Shown here: piece by piece, positions 50,930-61,982 of the stretch | Layout of the letters: each line of letters begins with the position of its first letter | Numbering within the stretch: the first letter of the stretch is position 1 | Origin: Nemertoderma westbladi | Taxonomy: Eukaryota > Xenacoelomorpha > Nemertodermatida > Nemertodermatidae | DNA length: 64,000 nucleotides | Direction of reading: 5' to 3' | NCBI GenBank assembly: GCA_032718475.1 | Contig: JAUCBJ010008829.1 | Coordinates: 1 to 64,000 of the forward strand | Position numbers and translations under genes: made by a program | Notes under the pieces: generated by a model | The model's input: only the letters and a program-made list of their open reading frames with translations | Told to the model about the DNA's origin: nothing | Database searches by the model: none

Positions 50930-53900
50930 GACCAGGTCAGGTCAGGTATTCTAGGTCATTGATCAAGAAAACTTGCCACCTCCATGCAGCATAAAGGAGG
51001 TGCCACCTGTAGCTGCATAGACCCTCTTACTAGGGCAAATCTGGTCCTGTAACTAGGACCCCCTTCGTTCTGGGATAAGGACGCCCTTGGTCCTGGATTA
51101 AGGACCCATATACTAGGCTGCAGGGGTATATGGCCTGACCAGGCAGATGGTGATCTACCAATGGCTGATTAGGAGTAGAGTGTTCTCATGTCCACTCTGA
51201 GGGCACTTCACTGCGACCTGCACCTGGCAGCAAGGGTACAGGGCATGACCCAGCAGATGAGCTGCAACAGCCAATGGTGGGTCATGTACGCCAGAGTAGA
51301 TATGGGTGATGGGCCTCATATCTGACTCCATTGCGACACCCACCCTGTGGAATGGCAAACCAGGGTGTGGTATTTGCCCCGAGAGCTGACTCGGCAAAAA
51401 AGCACCCCCCAACCCCCACTATGGATTACATTAGCAATGCAGAGGTCCGGCCACTAGAGGCCAGTGGAATTACCGGACACAATCGGCCTCACAGGCGTCA
51501 GTTAACTCCTGACCGGCTGCCTGTCTCACCCCCTACTGGAGAGAGAGCAGCTAACAATTCTTTGAGTCCCTTTCCTGATGACCTTTCTGGCCCAAACCCT
51601 GGGTCACCAGGGAGGCCAGATTGTGATGGGGAGAGGGATTCTGGAGTTGGAGGCTACTCTCATGTTCCACCCCGACCAACAAAGCCATTGGTGAATCTGA
51701 GGCAAGTCACTAGACTAGCCTCAGTAAACACCCTAACACTCGGGTCCCCAATGCGACAAGGTGAGCTGACTGCCTTGGCAGATAAGCTTTCTCTTAGCGC
51801 AGTGGGTGTTCAAGAGCACCGAATGCAGACTGGACAGACTGATGAGGTTCTGATTAAGGACATGGGGGGCGGTTGGCGACTCGCCCTCGCGTCAGCAGAT
51901 GATAGTGGCAATGGTGGAATTGGTCTATTGATGAATCCAACTGCACATGCAGCATTGGACAAAATAGACCAAATCTCTAACCGCATCATCCGTTGCCACT
52001 TCTCATGTTCTGGAAGACTGGCTAAGAAGTTTCCTAAGGTGGTTCTGATTGTGTGCTACTCTCCAACTAGTGTTGCCCCTGTAGAGGAGGTGGAAAATTT
52101 CTACCACAATCTACAAGCAGCAACTGATGGAGTGGATCAGCATGCATTCTTAACATTCCTGGGAGACTTTAATGCAAGTCTGCATCAATCACCTACATCG
52201 CCCTGGGTCTATAGCAATAGTGTTAACCGAAATTCTGTCCATCTTCAGGATTTTATCTCTGGAAATGGATTGTTTTCGGCTGGAACCCAGTTCAAGAAGC
52301 GAACTGGAAAGCTATGGACTCATAGTGGACCCAGTGGTCACAAGTCCCAGATAGACCATATTCTGTTTCGTAGGAAATACAGGAGCTCTATACAAGACTG
52401 TAATGCATTTACACTTCGACCCTTCTCCAGTGATCACCGCCTTATTGTGGCCAAGGTAAGACTTAGTCTGCGTGCTAGCAGAACAACGAAATCTGCCTTG
52501 CCACGGCATGACTGGTCCTCTCTGTTGCAACAGCCAAGTGTGAGATCCAGCTTCACACTACAGCTGAGCAACAGGTATGAGGCTCTTGCCTCTGAGGCGG
52601 CAGATCACTGTGAGGGCTATACTGCCTTTACAGAAGCAGTTAAGTTAGCAGCTGCAGAAACAGTTCCTGTATACCCTCGAAACAGGAAAAGGGCCCCCTG
52701 GACTGACAACAAAATTCAGAAGTGCCGAAATGACCTTCATAAGGCGCAGAAAGAGTCCCGACTCAAACAGACTACAGCGGCCAAGAATGCAGTTAAAGCT
52801 GCATCTAGGTCCCTGAACAGGCAGTACTCTGTTAATCTACAGGAGCTAATAAACCAACAGGTTGATGCCATCAATGATGCTGACGACAGCAGGCAATCAT
52901 CCCAGGCATGGAAATCGATCAATCTGCTTACTGGGCGGAAAAGCCAACCAACCACCAAGGTTAAGGCTGAATCACCAGCCGATCGCCTCAATGGTTGGAA
53001 AGCCCACTTTGAAAAGCTCCTCAATAATGACAGGGTATTGCCTGATAACTTTATAGAAGTAAAAGTGTCTGAGTCTGTACTCCCAGATATTCCCATTGGC
53101 GATATCTCCTTTGCAGAAGTGAAGGCTGCTGCAAAGAGCATTAAGACCAATCGTGCCAGTGGAGTAGATGGTGTTCCCCCTGAGGTCTTTAAAATACCTG
53201 AGTGTTTAAAGCTCATCTATCCCATCATAGTAGACATGTACCGTACAACAAGAGTCCCACAAGAAATGAAAACAAATAAGTTGGTGCCAGTTCCCAAGAA
53301 GGGCAACCTAACACTCTATGGTTCTTTTCGGGGAATCTCATTGATCTCGATTGCTGCAAAACTATACAATAGAATTCTATTAAATCGCATCAGGGATCCC
53401 ATTGAGAGACTGCTACGTGGAAATCAGAATGGGTTCCGTAAAGGTCGTGGGACCATGGAGCCCATTTTGGCACTTAGAAGGATAATTGAAGAGTTATCAA
53501 AAAAGAAAGACAGGCATCTGGCTGTTATCTTTGTTGACTTCTTCAAGGCCTTTGATTCAGTCTCTCGCTCACGTATGTTCAGCATACTTTCATTATATGG
53601 GATTCCTGATGAAATTATTGCAGCAATCAGATCAGTATACGATGGTTCGACAACATTTGTGTCTACTGTTGACGGTGACACAGAACCATTTGAAGTGTTA
53701 TGGGGCGTCCTCCAAGGAGACACACTTGCACCATTCTTGTTCATTATTGTGGTTGACTATGTTCTACGCATGTCCTTAGATCATCATAATGATGATGGGG
53801 TGATGATAACTCCACCTACTGGCTCCAGAAGTCGAGGAAATCCTGCCAAGTACCTAACTGATCTAGACTTTGCTGATGACTTAGGAGTACTCTCAGAATC

Positions 53901-54695
53901 ATTAGAGGGAGCCCAGCGGCTCCTCAGCTCATTAGAACATGCTGCTTCTAGTGTTGGTCTTTTTATTAACTCCAGAAAGACCAAAATTCTGACAGTTAAC
54001 TTTGAAAATCCTCAGCAAGTCTCTGATCGGATGAGCATAAGCTCAAAGGATGGTATGCTTGAGCATGTGGACGACTTCTGTTACCTGGGATCATGGATCC
54101 GGAAGTCAGGTGAGGACCTTCGAATACGTAAGGGAAAGGCATGGGCAGCCTTGAATAGGCTTTCCAGGATTTGGAAGTCACCTAGAATTAATCGGAAACT
54201 TAAGGTCCGATTATTTAGAGCAGCAGTAGTTCCAGTACTCCTCTACGGGAGTCCATGCTGGGCTCTAACTGCTGAGGACACCAAATCTCTGGATGGCACA
54301 TTCACAAGAATGCTACGCCGGGTACATTGTGTCAAGTACAATGCACACATCTCCAACCAGACACTATATAACATTGGAGGTGTCTCATTGGTTCCCCCAA
54401 GCTTGACACTAGAACAAAATCGCCTCCGCTTTGCAGGACATTGCTTTCGCCGTGAGGACCAGCCAGTGCATAATCTTGTACTTTGGCAGCCTCATGGAGT
54501 GAATAAGCATGGTGGACAGCCCATGACTTTCTTGAGACGCATCTTAAAGGACACTGGCCTTAAAGATGCGGATGATCTAGCAAATGTCATGGGTGATAGG
54601 GAGTTGTGGCGGTGTAATTTTGTTGACAAGCCGGCACAGCATTCTTAAAAATGCAGCTGCAATGCAGCATGCCGATCCTAGTAGTAGTAGTAGTA
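50930..54695 (+). mobile_element. RTE-like LINE copy B, apparently full coding length
   Basis: It lies in opposite orientation inside LINE copy A. The 5' untranslated part (50930-51330) has short repeats of ggtcagg-type sequence. A single ORF follows, then a very short 3' end with cagctgcaatgcagcatgcc and a (TAG)n tail. The left junction is after actggcacc and the right before tttgttttaa. About six bases of the target appear lost rather than duplicated. Confidence 0.88.
51331..54648 (+). CDS. LINE ORF: APE endonuclease and reverse transcriptase
   Basis: 1105 codons without interruption. The N-terminal about 130 residues are of unknown function. The APE-type endonuclease follows with GVQEHR (catalytic Glu), FLGDFNASL, and SDHRLI (catalytic His). 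A linker region precedes the RT, which has SGVDGVPPEVF, NGFRKGRGTMEPI, FVDFFKAFDSV, GVLQGDTLAPFLFI and the catalytic FADDLGVL. The C-terminal part has DDFCYLGSWI, LLYGSPCWAL and FAGHCFRRED, typical of RTE-type elements. All catalytic motifs are intact, so this copy may be competent. Start choice is uncertain: Met at 51331 is the first in frame, while Met at 51421 is another candidate. Confidence 0.9.
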   Translation: MRHPPCGMANQGVVFAPRADSAKKHPPTPTMDYISNAEVRPLEASGITGHNRPHRRQLTPDRLPVSPPTGERAANNSLSPFPDDLSGPNPGSPGRPDCDGERDSGVGGYSHVPPRPTKPLVNLRQVTRLASVNTLTLGSPMRQGELTALADKLSLSAVGVQEHRMQTGQTDEVLIKDMGGGWRLALASADDSGNGGIGLLMNPTAHAALDKIDQISNRIIRCHFSCSGRLAKKFPKVVLIVCYSPTSVAPVEEVENFYHNLQAATDGVDQHAFLTFLGDFNASLHQSPTSPWVYSNSVNRNSVHLQDFISGNGLFSAGTQFKKRTGKLWTHSGPSGHKSQIDHILFRRKYRSSIQDCNAFTLRPFSSDHRLIVAKVRLSLRASRTTKSALPRHDWSSLLQQPSVRSSFTLQLSNRYEALASEAADHCEGYTAFTEAVKLAAAETVPVYPRNRKRAPWTDNKIQKCRNDLHKAQKESRLKQTTAAKNAVKAASRSLNRQYSVNLQELINQQVDAINDADDSRQSSQAWKSINLLTGRKSQPTTKVKAESPADRLNGWKAHFEKLLNNDRVLPDNFIEVKVSESVLPDIPIGDISFAEVKAAAKSIKTNRASGVDGVPPEVFKIPECLKLIYPIIVDMYRTTRVPQEMKTNKLVPVPKKGNLTLYGSFRGISLISIAAKLYNRILLNRIRDPIERLLRGNQNGFRKGRGTMEPILALRRIIEELSKKKDRHLAVIFVDFFKAFDSVSRSRMFSILSLYGIPDEIIAAIRSVYDGSTTFVSTVDGDTEPFEVLWGVLQGDTLAPFLFIIVVDYVLRMSLDHHNDDGVMITPPTGSRSRGNPAKYLTDLDFADDLGVLSESLEGAQRLLSSLEHAASSVGLFINSRKTKILTVNFENPQQVSDRMSISSKDGMLEHVDDFCYLGSWIRKSGEDLRIRKGKAWAALNRLSRIWKSPRINRKLKVRLFRAAVVPVLLYGSPCWALTAEDTKSLDGTFTRMLRRVHCVKYNAHISNQTLYNIGGVSLVPPSLTLEQNRLRFAGHCFRREDQPVHNLVLWQPHGVNKHGGQPMTFLRRILKDTGLKDADDLANVMGDRELWRCNFVDKPAQHS

Positions 54696-54766
54696 TTTGT
54701 TTTAATTTCTTGTGGGACTCTTGTTGTACGGTACATGTCTACTATGATGGGATAGATGAGCTTTAA

Positions 54767-55767
54767 CCCTATCCAACCTGGGTGTTGGCGTTTTCCGCCA
54801 ACATTTTAAAATGCTGTGAATTTGAAAATATATTTAAGGGCTGTGCATTTGAAATTTATTGACTTTTCCTAAAATTTACTGATGAATCTCGTAGTGTCAT
54901 TTATTTTTTTGTGCGATTTTTAGTTTTTTTGCAAATGAGATTTTGTCAAAGGGAAGTCGAAAATTTTATCCAAATTTACAACAATAATTCTTGGTGCTTT
55001 CGCAATATTCCTAACTTCTCAATTAATGTGATTCTGGTTGGACAATGCCTTAGCCTTGGCATCCAATCAAATACCAAATTATTCAACCAGTTTTACCTGC
55101 CAGACAGATATTATTGAATTGAATTAAATTACCTGTGAAGGTAGATAAGGCATTGTGTTTGTTTACCTCATGCTGGAATTGAGATACCTAAAACACAGCT
55201 GGATAGAAAACTGGGTTGAGATCTGCAGACAAGTTTTCATCTAAGGATGTATTGAATTAAGTCAGCAGGAGTCTGAAACTGCCTCCAGCAAAATAGCAAA
55301 TTAGGTTGGCTTCCCAGGTTGCTGTTGCAGACAAGCTAATATTGTCTGACCACTTTATTCCAATTATTTACCAATCTTTGTAGTAGTGTACAGAATAGCC
55401 CCCAGCCATCTGTCCTTTACTAGACTATAATATGATATACTAAACCCAACATCTCACTCAAGGTAGGAGGGAGTAATTCAGTAAAGATAGGCAAATAGCA
55501 AGATGCTTGCAACTTTTTACATTGAAACTATATGATATATTTTTCGAATGGTGCACTCTAATTAATTATTTAAATATTGGATGGTTAGCCATAAAATTTT
55601 ACATTAATTTAAAGTGCATTATATGCCCCATATATGTGTCTGTGTCCATGCGAAAACGCAACTAAATTTGAACATTTCTACCTCATTCAAAATGTATTCA
55701 AAATTGTTGGCAGAAAACGCCAACACCCAGGTTGAATCTCGGATAGATTAGCCCAGGTTGAATAGGG
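54767..55767. mobile_element. piggyBac-like non-autonomous element (MITE), 1001 bp
   Basis: It is flanked by TTAA on both sides (54763-54766 and 55768-55771). Terminal inverted repeats begin CCCTATCCAACCTGGG on the left and CCCTATTCAACCTGGG on the right. TTAA targeting with CCCT ends is characteristic of piggyBac. The subterminal sequence TTGGCGTTTTCCGCCAA is itself a hairpin, and its right counterpart is shifted by a 26-bp duplication. No transposase ORF is present. It sits in LINE copy A, whose sequence continues on both sides. Confidence 0.85.
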
Positions 55768-56250
55768 TTAAACACGAGGGCCTCATGGGGAACACCATCT
55801 ACTCCACTGGCACAATTGGTCTTAATGCTCTTTGCAGCAGCCTTCACTTCTGCAAAGGAGATATCACCAATGGGAATATCTGGGAGTACAGACTCAGACA
55901 CTTTTACTTCTATAAAGTTATCAGGCAATACCCTGTCATTATTGAGGAGCTTTTCAAAGTGGGCCTTCCAACCATTGAGGCGATTGGCTGGTGATTCAGC
56001 CTTAACCTTGGTGGTTGGTTGGCTTTTTCGACCAGCAAGCAAGTTGATCGATCTCCATGCCTGGGATGATTGCCTGCTGTCGTCAGCATCATTGATGGCA
56101 TCAACCTGTTGGTTTATTAGCTCCTGTAAGTTAACAGAGTACTGCCTGTTCAGGGACCTAGATGCAGCTTTAACTGCATTCTTGGCCGCTGTACTCTGTT
56201 TGAGTCGGGACTCTTTCTGGGCCAGCACGCAGCAAGGTAAGGAAGATGCT

Positions 56251-56710
56251 AGCCGACTCCGGTAACATCGGAAGGGAAGGATTAGTAGAACTTAGAAAGG
56301 GATATAACTCAGTGTTATTTAGGCTGACGGAGGAGCTTGCAGTCCTAGCGAAGAGAGCAGTGGAGTCTCAGTTGAGTGATGTAGCGACGAAGGTTTACGA
56401 CAGGGCTTTAGCGGCCTTGTTGGAGCACCGCGCATTATCGGAGCAATTCCGACGAGCTAGGACAGAAAACTGGTTGCTATGGGCGTCGCAAGCGCGGGCG
56501 ACTCAGGTAAGTGACGTGGAGTTGAGGAACTTAATGGAGCGGGAAGAGATTCAAAACAAAGATGAACGAAGATACCAGAGGGAAGTCACCAGCTGGCTGA
56601 TGCAGAGTGGAGTAGTAGTACCGGGTCAGGTGTTACCGAAAACGGAGAATATCCAATGGAGGACATTAACTCCACCCGACGACGCATCCAGAGACAGTGG
56701 AGATTCTTAG
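56251..56710 (+). pseudogene. Gag-like ORF, 3' part
   Basis: Continuation of the ORF at 49039-49518 in the same frame after the LINE and one target duplication. About 150 residues, largely helical and charged (LVELRKGYNSVLFRLTEELA; EREEIQNKDERRYQREV), ending at a TAG at 56708. AATAAA strings follow at about 56763 and 56815. The domain is not recognised. Confidence 0.5.
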
Positions 56711-56861
56711 GTTAGTCACGCACGAGGAAAGGTTATATGTGCTAGATCCCTTGTTTCTCAGGGAATAAATAGATAAGACACAAAGCAAATCATATGTTGA
56801 AAATAATGCATTAAATAAATAGTATGAATATCAGGCTAAAAAACTAATTTCCCCGTGGAGT

Positions 56862-58275
56862 CTACTTTGGGCGGCCGTTCGTCTTAACAGTCCCCCCGTT
56901 CGGTTCCCGAACTGCACACGCTTCCAGTAAAGCGATCATGGCGACCGGCCGCTTATATATGCCACTCGGGGTGCGCATGGTTACCGTCCTTACTCGCCCG
57001 TCTTCGCTAGGATGCGTCTCTACGATCTGCCCCAGTTCATAGGTATCCTTTAGCTTCCCCGCGGAGAGGATCATTACCAGATCCCCGCTGTTGAGGTTAG
57101 GGGTATCACAGTTCCACTTATTCAACACAGTGAGCGTCGGGAGATATTCTTTAACCCATCGCCTCTTAAACGTCTCCTCTAGCGCTTGGGCCTGCCACCA
57201 CCTGACCCTGCCTATTGTATCTGCGTGCGTGAACACGCCGGGACACTTCTGGGTATACCGTCGCCCAATCAGAAAGTGCGCCGGGGTCAATGCCGTACAG
57301 TCGTCAACGCTATCGCTCGCAGGGGTGAGAGGGCGATTATTTAATATTGCCTCTATTTTAGCGAATACGGTGGCCAACGTGTCGTCATGTATCCGCTGAG
57401 ATCCTAGGACCGCCACCAGGATATCCTTTACCGAACGAACGAGCCTCTCCCACACCCCGCCGAAATGAGGACTCAGCGGCCCGATAAATTTCCACTTAAC
57501 CTCATACTCTACCATTCTCGCGGCCAGTCCTTCCTCACCCTCCTCCATTTCCCGTAGGCACCGCTTTAATTCGTTATCCGCCCCTTGAAAGTTCGTACCG
57601 TTGTCAGAATATAGAACCCCAGGTTTCCCATGCCTCGCCATGAATCGGCGTAGTGCCATGAGGAATGTATCCGTCGCAAGGCCGAAAGCTACCTCGAGAT
57701 GGACTGCTCGGGTAACGAGACATGTGAATAGCGCCCCGTAGCGCTGGGTGACATTGATCGGTCCGAAGTAGTCGACCGCCGTGTAATAGAAAGCAGGTGC
57801 GTTTGAGTCGACCCTCTCCTTCGGTAGTGGGGCCATTAAAGGGGTCGCCGGCCGATGTAACAACCGACATTGGCATGGATAACAACCACGCAAGACTCCC
57901 TTTATCGTGGCTCGCCCCCGCGTTATCCAGTAGGCTTCGCATATTTCCGCCCGGACCGCCTCGACCACGCTATGTCCCAACCATTCGTGCGCCTCCCAGA
58001 TCAACAGTCTCGCCAAAGGACTGCCATGCGCAAGGACGACTGGGTGTTTCGCTTCCTCGCTTGTATCCGTGTTATGTAATCGACCTCCAACTCGCAGAAG
58101 CCCGTTCTCCGATAACCACGGTTGGAGTTTACTTAGGGGACTGTTTTGATGAATCTCCTTCCCCGCATGGATTCGCTCAACCTCTTCTGCGAAGAATTCG
58201 GATTGATTGCCCTTTATCATTCCGATCTTTGCGTCCTCTAGTTTGTCGACTGAGAGGGGTCCGGAATGTCGAGTC
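56862..58275 (-). pseudogene. BEL2 integrase and C-terminal region
   Basis: Open from just after the TGA at 58278. The N-terminal zinc-binding motif is HEWLGH...CYPC. The catalytic core has VDYFGP (first Asp), YSDNGTNFQGAD (second Asp) and PHFGGVWERLVRSVK (Glu), so the DDE triad is present. The DUF5641-like tail has NSGDLVMILS and TYELGQIVETHPSEDGRVRT. This is the best preserved part of BEL2. Integrase joins element DNA to the genome; here it is separated from RT by the stop. Confidence 0.88.
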
Positions 58276-58277
58276 GA

Positions 58278-58850
58278 TCAGTCCCCCTGTTTGATGTTGT
58301 GGATGAATCGCATCACACACGCAACCCTCCTCAGCGCCTGGCGATAGCGAGAATACCGCCGTAAGTCAATTACCGCCCCTGTCCGACCGGACGAGTGAAA
58401 CGAGGCCCCACAAAGTTTGATCTCGGGATCTGTATTGTCCTCCTTAATAATTGGCAACACGGGCCAATTCCGTGGTTTGGTTCGCAAGAATGGCGGTCCT
58501 TGGAACCATCGGCTCGACTCAACTATCTCTGCAGCTGCGAGTCCCCTCGTCTTGTCATCCGCCGGATTAACATCCCCTGGTACATGCCGCCAATCCGCCC
58601 GTTCCGACGAATCCATGATCTCGGCGACCCGATTCCCGACGAAGGTGTGGAAACGCCTAGAAGGATTTCCTATCCACCGCAGCACCGTTGTGGAATCAGA
58701 CCAATAGACAGTTTGGGAAATTACCATCCTTAGCTCTCCCCTTAAAGTCTCAGCTAAACGGATCCCCAGCACCGCCGCCTGGAGTTCCAGTCGAGGTATA
58801 GACAGTCGCTTCATTGGCGCCAACCTGCTCTTCCCCGCAAAGAAGGAGCA
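58278..58850 (-). pseudogene. BEL2 RNase H region
   Basis: Contains SIPRLELQAAVLGIRLAE, VYWSDSTTVLRWI and DWRHVPGDVNPADDKTRG, typical of Pao RNase H. It is out of frame with the RT ORF because of an apparent one-base loss near 58850. On the RT side FCNASEEGF has Asn where the family has a catalytic Asp (FCDASE). It ends at TGA 58278. Confidence 0.82.
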
Positions 58851-61134
58851 TTGCGCCGACTTGTCGCTGAGTTCCGAACGAACATACGCTACACACGGCG
58901 AAGCCCTCTTCGGATGCGTTGCAGAAAACGTGGATCTTGCGGCCCACCGCTAACCCTGAGAGTCCCGTTTCGTACCATCGGGGAATTCGCAGGCCCGACA
59001 GATTTCGCGCATCGTCTTTCCATCCCAGCCATATCTCAAGAACCTCATTCGGTACAGGTTTGTCCCAATCCATCTTTAACGCCCAGAGTTTCTGCATAAT
59101 ACATTTAGCAACGAATATTACGGGAACAAGGAATCCTAGTGGATCGAAAATAGAACTTATCGTGGACAGAATTTCCCGTTTCGAACCCTCCTCGCTAACT
59201 CCCGCGAAGTTGAATCTAATCACATCCGCTTCCATTTCCCAACTAATCCCAAGCGCTCGATCCGTTGGTAGGTCGTCCCCGGCCAAGTCGATGGTTGGCG
59301 TTGCCCGCTCCTCCGACGGTACGGTCCCGAGTAGTTCCCGCGAACTACTGGCCCACTTTACGAGGCGCATCCCATAATCCTTGAGTCGTTCCCGTAGCCC
59401 GCTCACTAACGCAATGGCCTGTGCGGTCTCGGCTGTCGATCCCAATAGGTCGTCCGAATAGAAGGATTCCAGGACCGCGCGCCGTATGTCCGGGGGGCAC
59501 GGGTCATCCAGGACGGCAGACCTCAACGCGTAACACGCGCACGCCTGGGAGCAGATAACGCCGAATACCTGAACCGTCATCTGATAAGTGAGTATCGGTT
59601 CGGTAACGCTGTCGCGCCAGAGAAACCGCAGTGAGCGTTGATCCTGTTCCGGTACACGAATTTGGTGGTACATCGCTTTAATATCGGCGGCGAACGCGAT
59701 TTTGTTTTGCCTGAATTGCATGAGAACTCCCGCCAAGGTGTTTAACAAGTCCGGTCCTGAGTAAAGTTTATCGTTGAGTGCTACCCCCTGGTGGCGGTTG
59801 GCAGCATTAAATACAACGCGCACCTTTCCTGGTTTCTTAGCCGAGACTACGCCTTGATGGGGAAGATACCAGACTCGATCGTCTTTCTTCTCTAACTCTT
59901 CCTTCGTGGTGCAGCGCGCATATCCGTCCGTAATATACGAGCCTAACATTTCCCAATAGAGTTTTTCGAACGGAGAGTTTTTTGAGAATTTCCTTTCCAA
60001 CGACAAGAGTTGCAAACGCGCCGTGGCTTGATTGTCTGTGAGTTTCAGTCTCGATTCCTTCCACGGCATCCCGACCATAAAGCGACTGCTAGGTAGCCTT
60101 TTCTTGGGGGCTTCCATCATCCTCATCGCCGTACGGTCGTCGTGCAAAGTCGGCCGATTCTCATTAAACTTAGTCCCAAAGCCCTCCGTGGTCCAAAACT
60201 CCTCGAGCTGTTTATCCAATTTCCCATCGCCCACCTTCCCCGTCACTCCGCAATGTTTCCGTGTAACCCCCGACCCTCTACCAGTACCCACCGGCCCCCA
60301 TACCATCCAGCCGCACAGAGTCCATAGTGCATAACGCTGCCCCGGTTCCCCCCATTTTACCTCTAAGGGGCAGACTATCTCAGGTACGTTGGCGCCAATA
60401 AGTGCTATAACCCGCGAGTAATCCACATCTATCGGTATTGGTATACCGACAAGATGATGATACGATGTTGTGAGGTTATCGCATGACATACGGCGCCTCG
60501 GTACATTTATAACGGAGATAGTCCACGCCTCGCCTACTTCCACAGCCTCGTGGCTCCCATCCCGCGGCCCAATACCGAAAGCTACCCTCCGTGCCTCCCG
60601 TTGCGGCCCATCCCGTTCGACATTCCCTATCGTTAATTTGCCCCATTCACCCCCCAACCTGAGTTTATTCGCGACCTCGTTGACAATTAAAGTCAGTTCG
60701 CTACACGGATCCAGCATGATGACGCCCTCTACCATCGTCCCTTCTTTCCCATAAAGCCTGCACGGTACAATAGGGAGGAGAACGCCGCCGTCCTCCTCCC
60801 ACCCCGTCGCGTGGTCGTCTGATACCACGTCGCAATCCGCCGTAGCCACCGAGTAACCGGATCGCTCTTTCCCGATTCCCGTTATCCCACCGCCAATCCT
60901 TGAATTTAGTTTGTTGAAGGCCGTGTGTAAAAGGGGATGATGCCGCCATTCGCACCCCCTTGCGTCACACGGTACCGGCTTCGGGCAGTCGCCGCCCCGG
61001 TGGCCCGATTCCAAACACTTAAAGCAGAGTTTGATAACGTGGACTTCATCCATTTGTTGTTTCGTCATTAGACCCTTAAAGTTCTCACAGTTTCTCGTTG
61101 TGTAATCCCCCTGACAGAAGACGCAATAGTCCAT
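58851..61134 (-). pseudogene. BEL2 zinc knuckles, protease and reverse transcriptase
   Basis: Begins with CVFCQGDYTTRNC and CFKCLESGHRGGDC zinc knuckles. The protease site reads LDPCSE, where the family has Asp-x-Gly, so the flap-side Gly is lost and activity is doubtful. The RT core has KPGKVRVVFNAA, AADIKAMYHQIRV and FYSDDLLGS (YSDD in place of the usual YVDD). About 760 residues are open, making this the longest intact piece. Confidence 0.85.
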
Positions 61135-61979
61135 ACCGAATGGCTAACCGAATGGCTAACCAAATGGCTAGCCGAGTTCAGGTTCTCCGATCTCGTCCTC
61201 TTCCTCCCGTCCCCAGAGACAAGCGCTACCGTGCGTTTAGCCAAGGTTTCTTCCCTCGGCTTTACAAACCGTGGCTTCCCGGTCCTGGAGCTGTAGTTGG
61301 GAAACTCTTTTAAGTCTGTCGTAGTTGGTTCGAACAGCGCCCGCACACAGCGACCCAACCACGTCTCCAGGTGTATCAGTGATGGGTCTTCCAGTGTTCC
61401 GCGACTGGAACCCTCTCGGATATTTACGCAATGTTGCTGCCACTTCCATTGCAGGTGATTGGGCAGCCGCATATAGACCCGCCGCAGCGTTTCCACGGAG
61501 TATATATCCGCGAGATTACTCGTGGCCCGTAGTGTATAAATACACAGAGTTATATTCGTATGGAACTGTCTTAATGCCACCTTGTCCCGCGTGGGGATCT
61601 GTTTCCCCTTCGCGATAGAGTTTATAAAGACCCGGGAGACAAGTGACGGGTGCGCAAACTGCCATTTAAGAGTCTGGAGCACCTGGACGTAAGCTCTACC
61701 GCTGCAACCGTACCCCGCAACGGTATCCTTGGCCGTCCCGTCAAGTTGCCCTTGAAGCAGCGCGAGGTGACGAGCATCCTTATAATGTACACAACGGTGT
61801 ACGAGCTCATAAAACCGCTCAATGAACTGCGGCCACTGAATCGGGTTCCCGTCGAACCGCAGCAGCCGCACCTCCGGTGCGCCCCGTTCGTCCCCGAGTC
61901 GCATTAGCGCCACCTCCAGACTCTGTGCTCCTTCGCCACCCTGAACTACAGTTTCCATTCCGGGGATGAGTTCGTCAAT
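61068..61979 (-). pseudogene. BEL2 DUF1759 gag-type region
   Basis: The sequence LLRFDGNPIQWPQFIERFYE, then DARHLALLQGQLDGTA, matches the Pao DUF1759 pattern. It begins directly after TAG 61980-61982 and runs out of frame near 61110 at a small repeated segment (atggctaacc units at 61138-61175), where the zinc-knuckle frame takes over. Confidence 0.82.
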
Positions 61980-61982
61980 CTA

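Larger units (their letters stand above)
49519..56232 (-). mobile_element. RTE-like LINE copy A, nested insertions
   Basis: The minus-strand, 5'-truncated LINE has its trinucleotide tail at 49519-49535 and its 5' end near 56217-56232. Coding pieces are 49603-50928 (RT and C-terminal region with FADELGVL; the catalytic FADD reads FADE) and 55772-56228 (inter-domain region to RT start). It was split by LINE copy B (50930-54695) and by a piggyBac-like MITE (54767-55767). Host LINE sequence of about 70 bp (54696-54766) remains between the two inserts. Confidence 0.88.
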
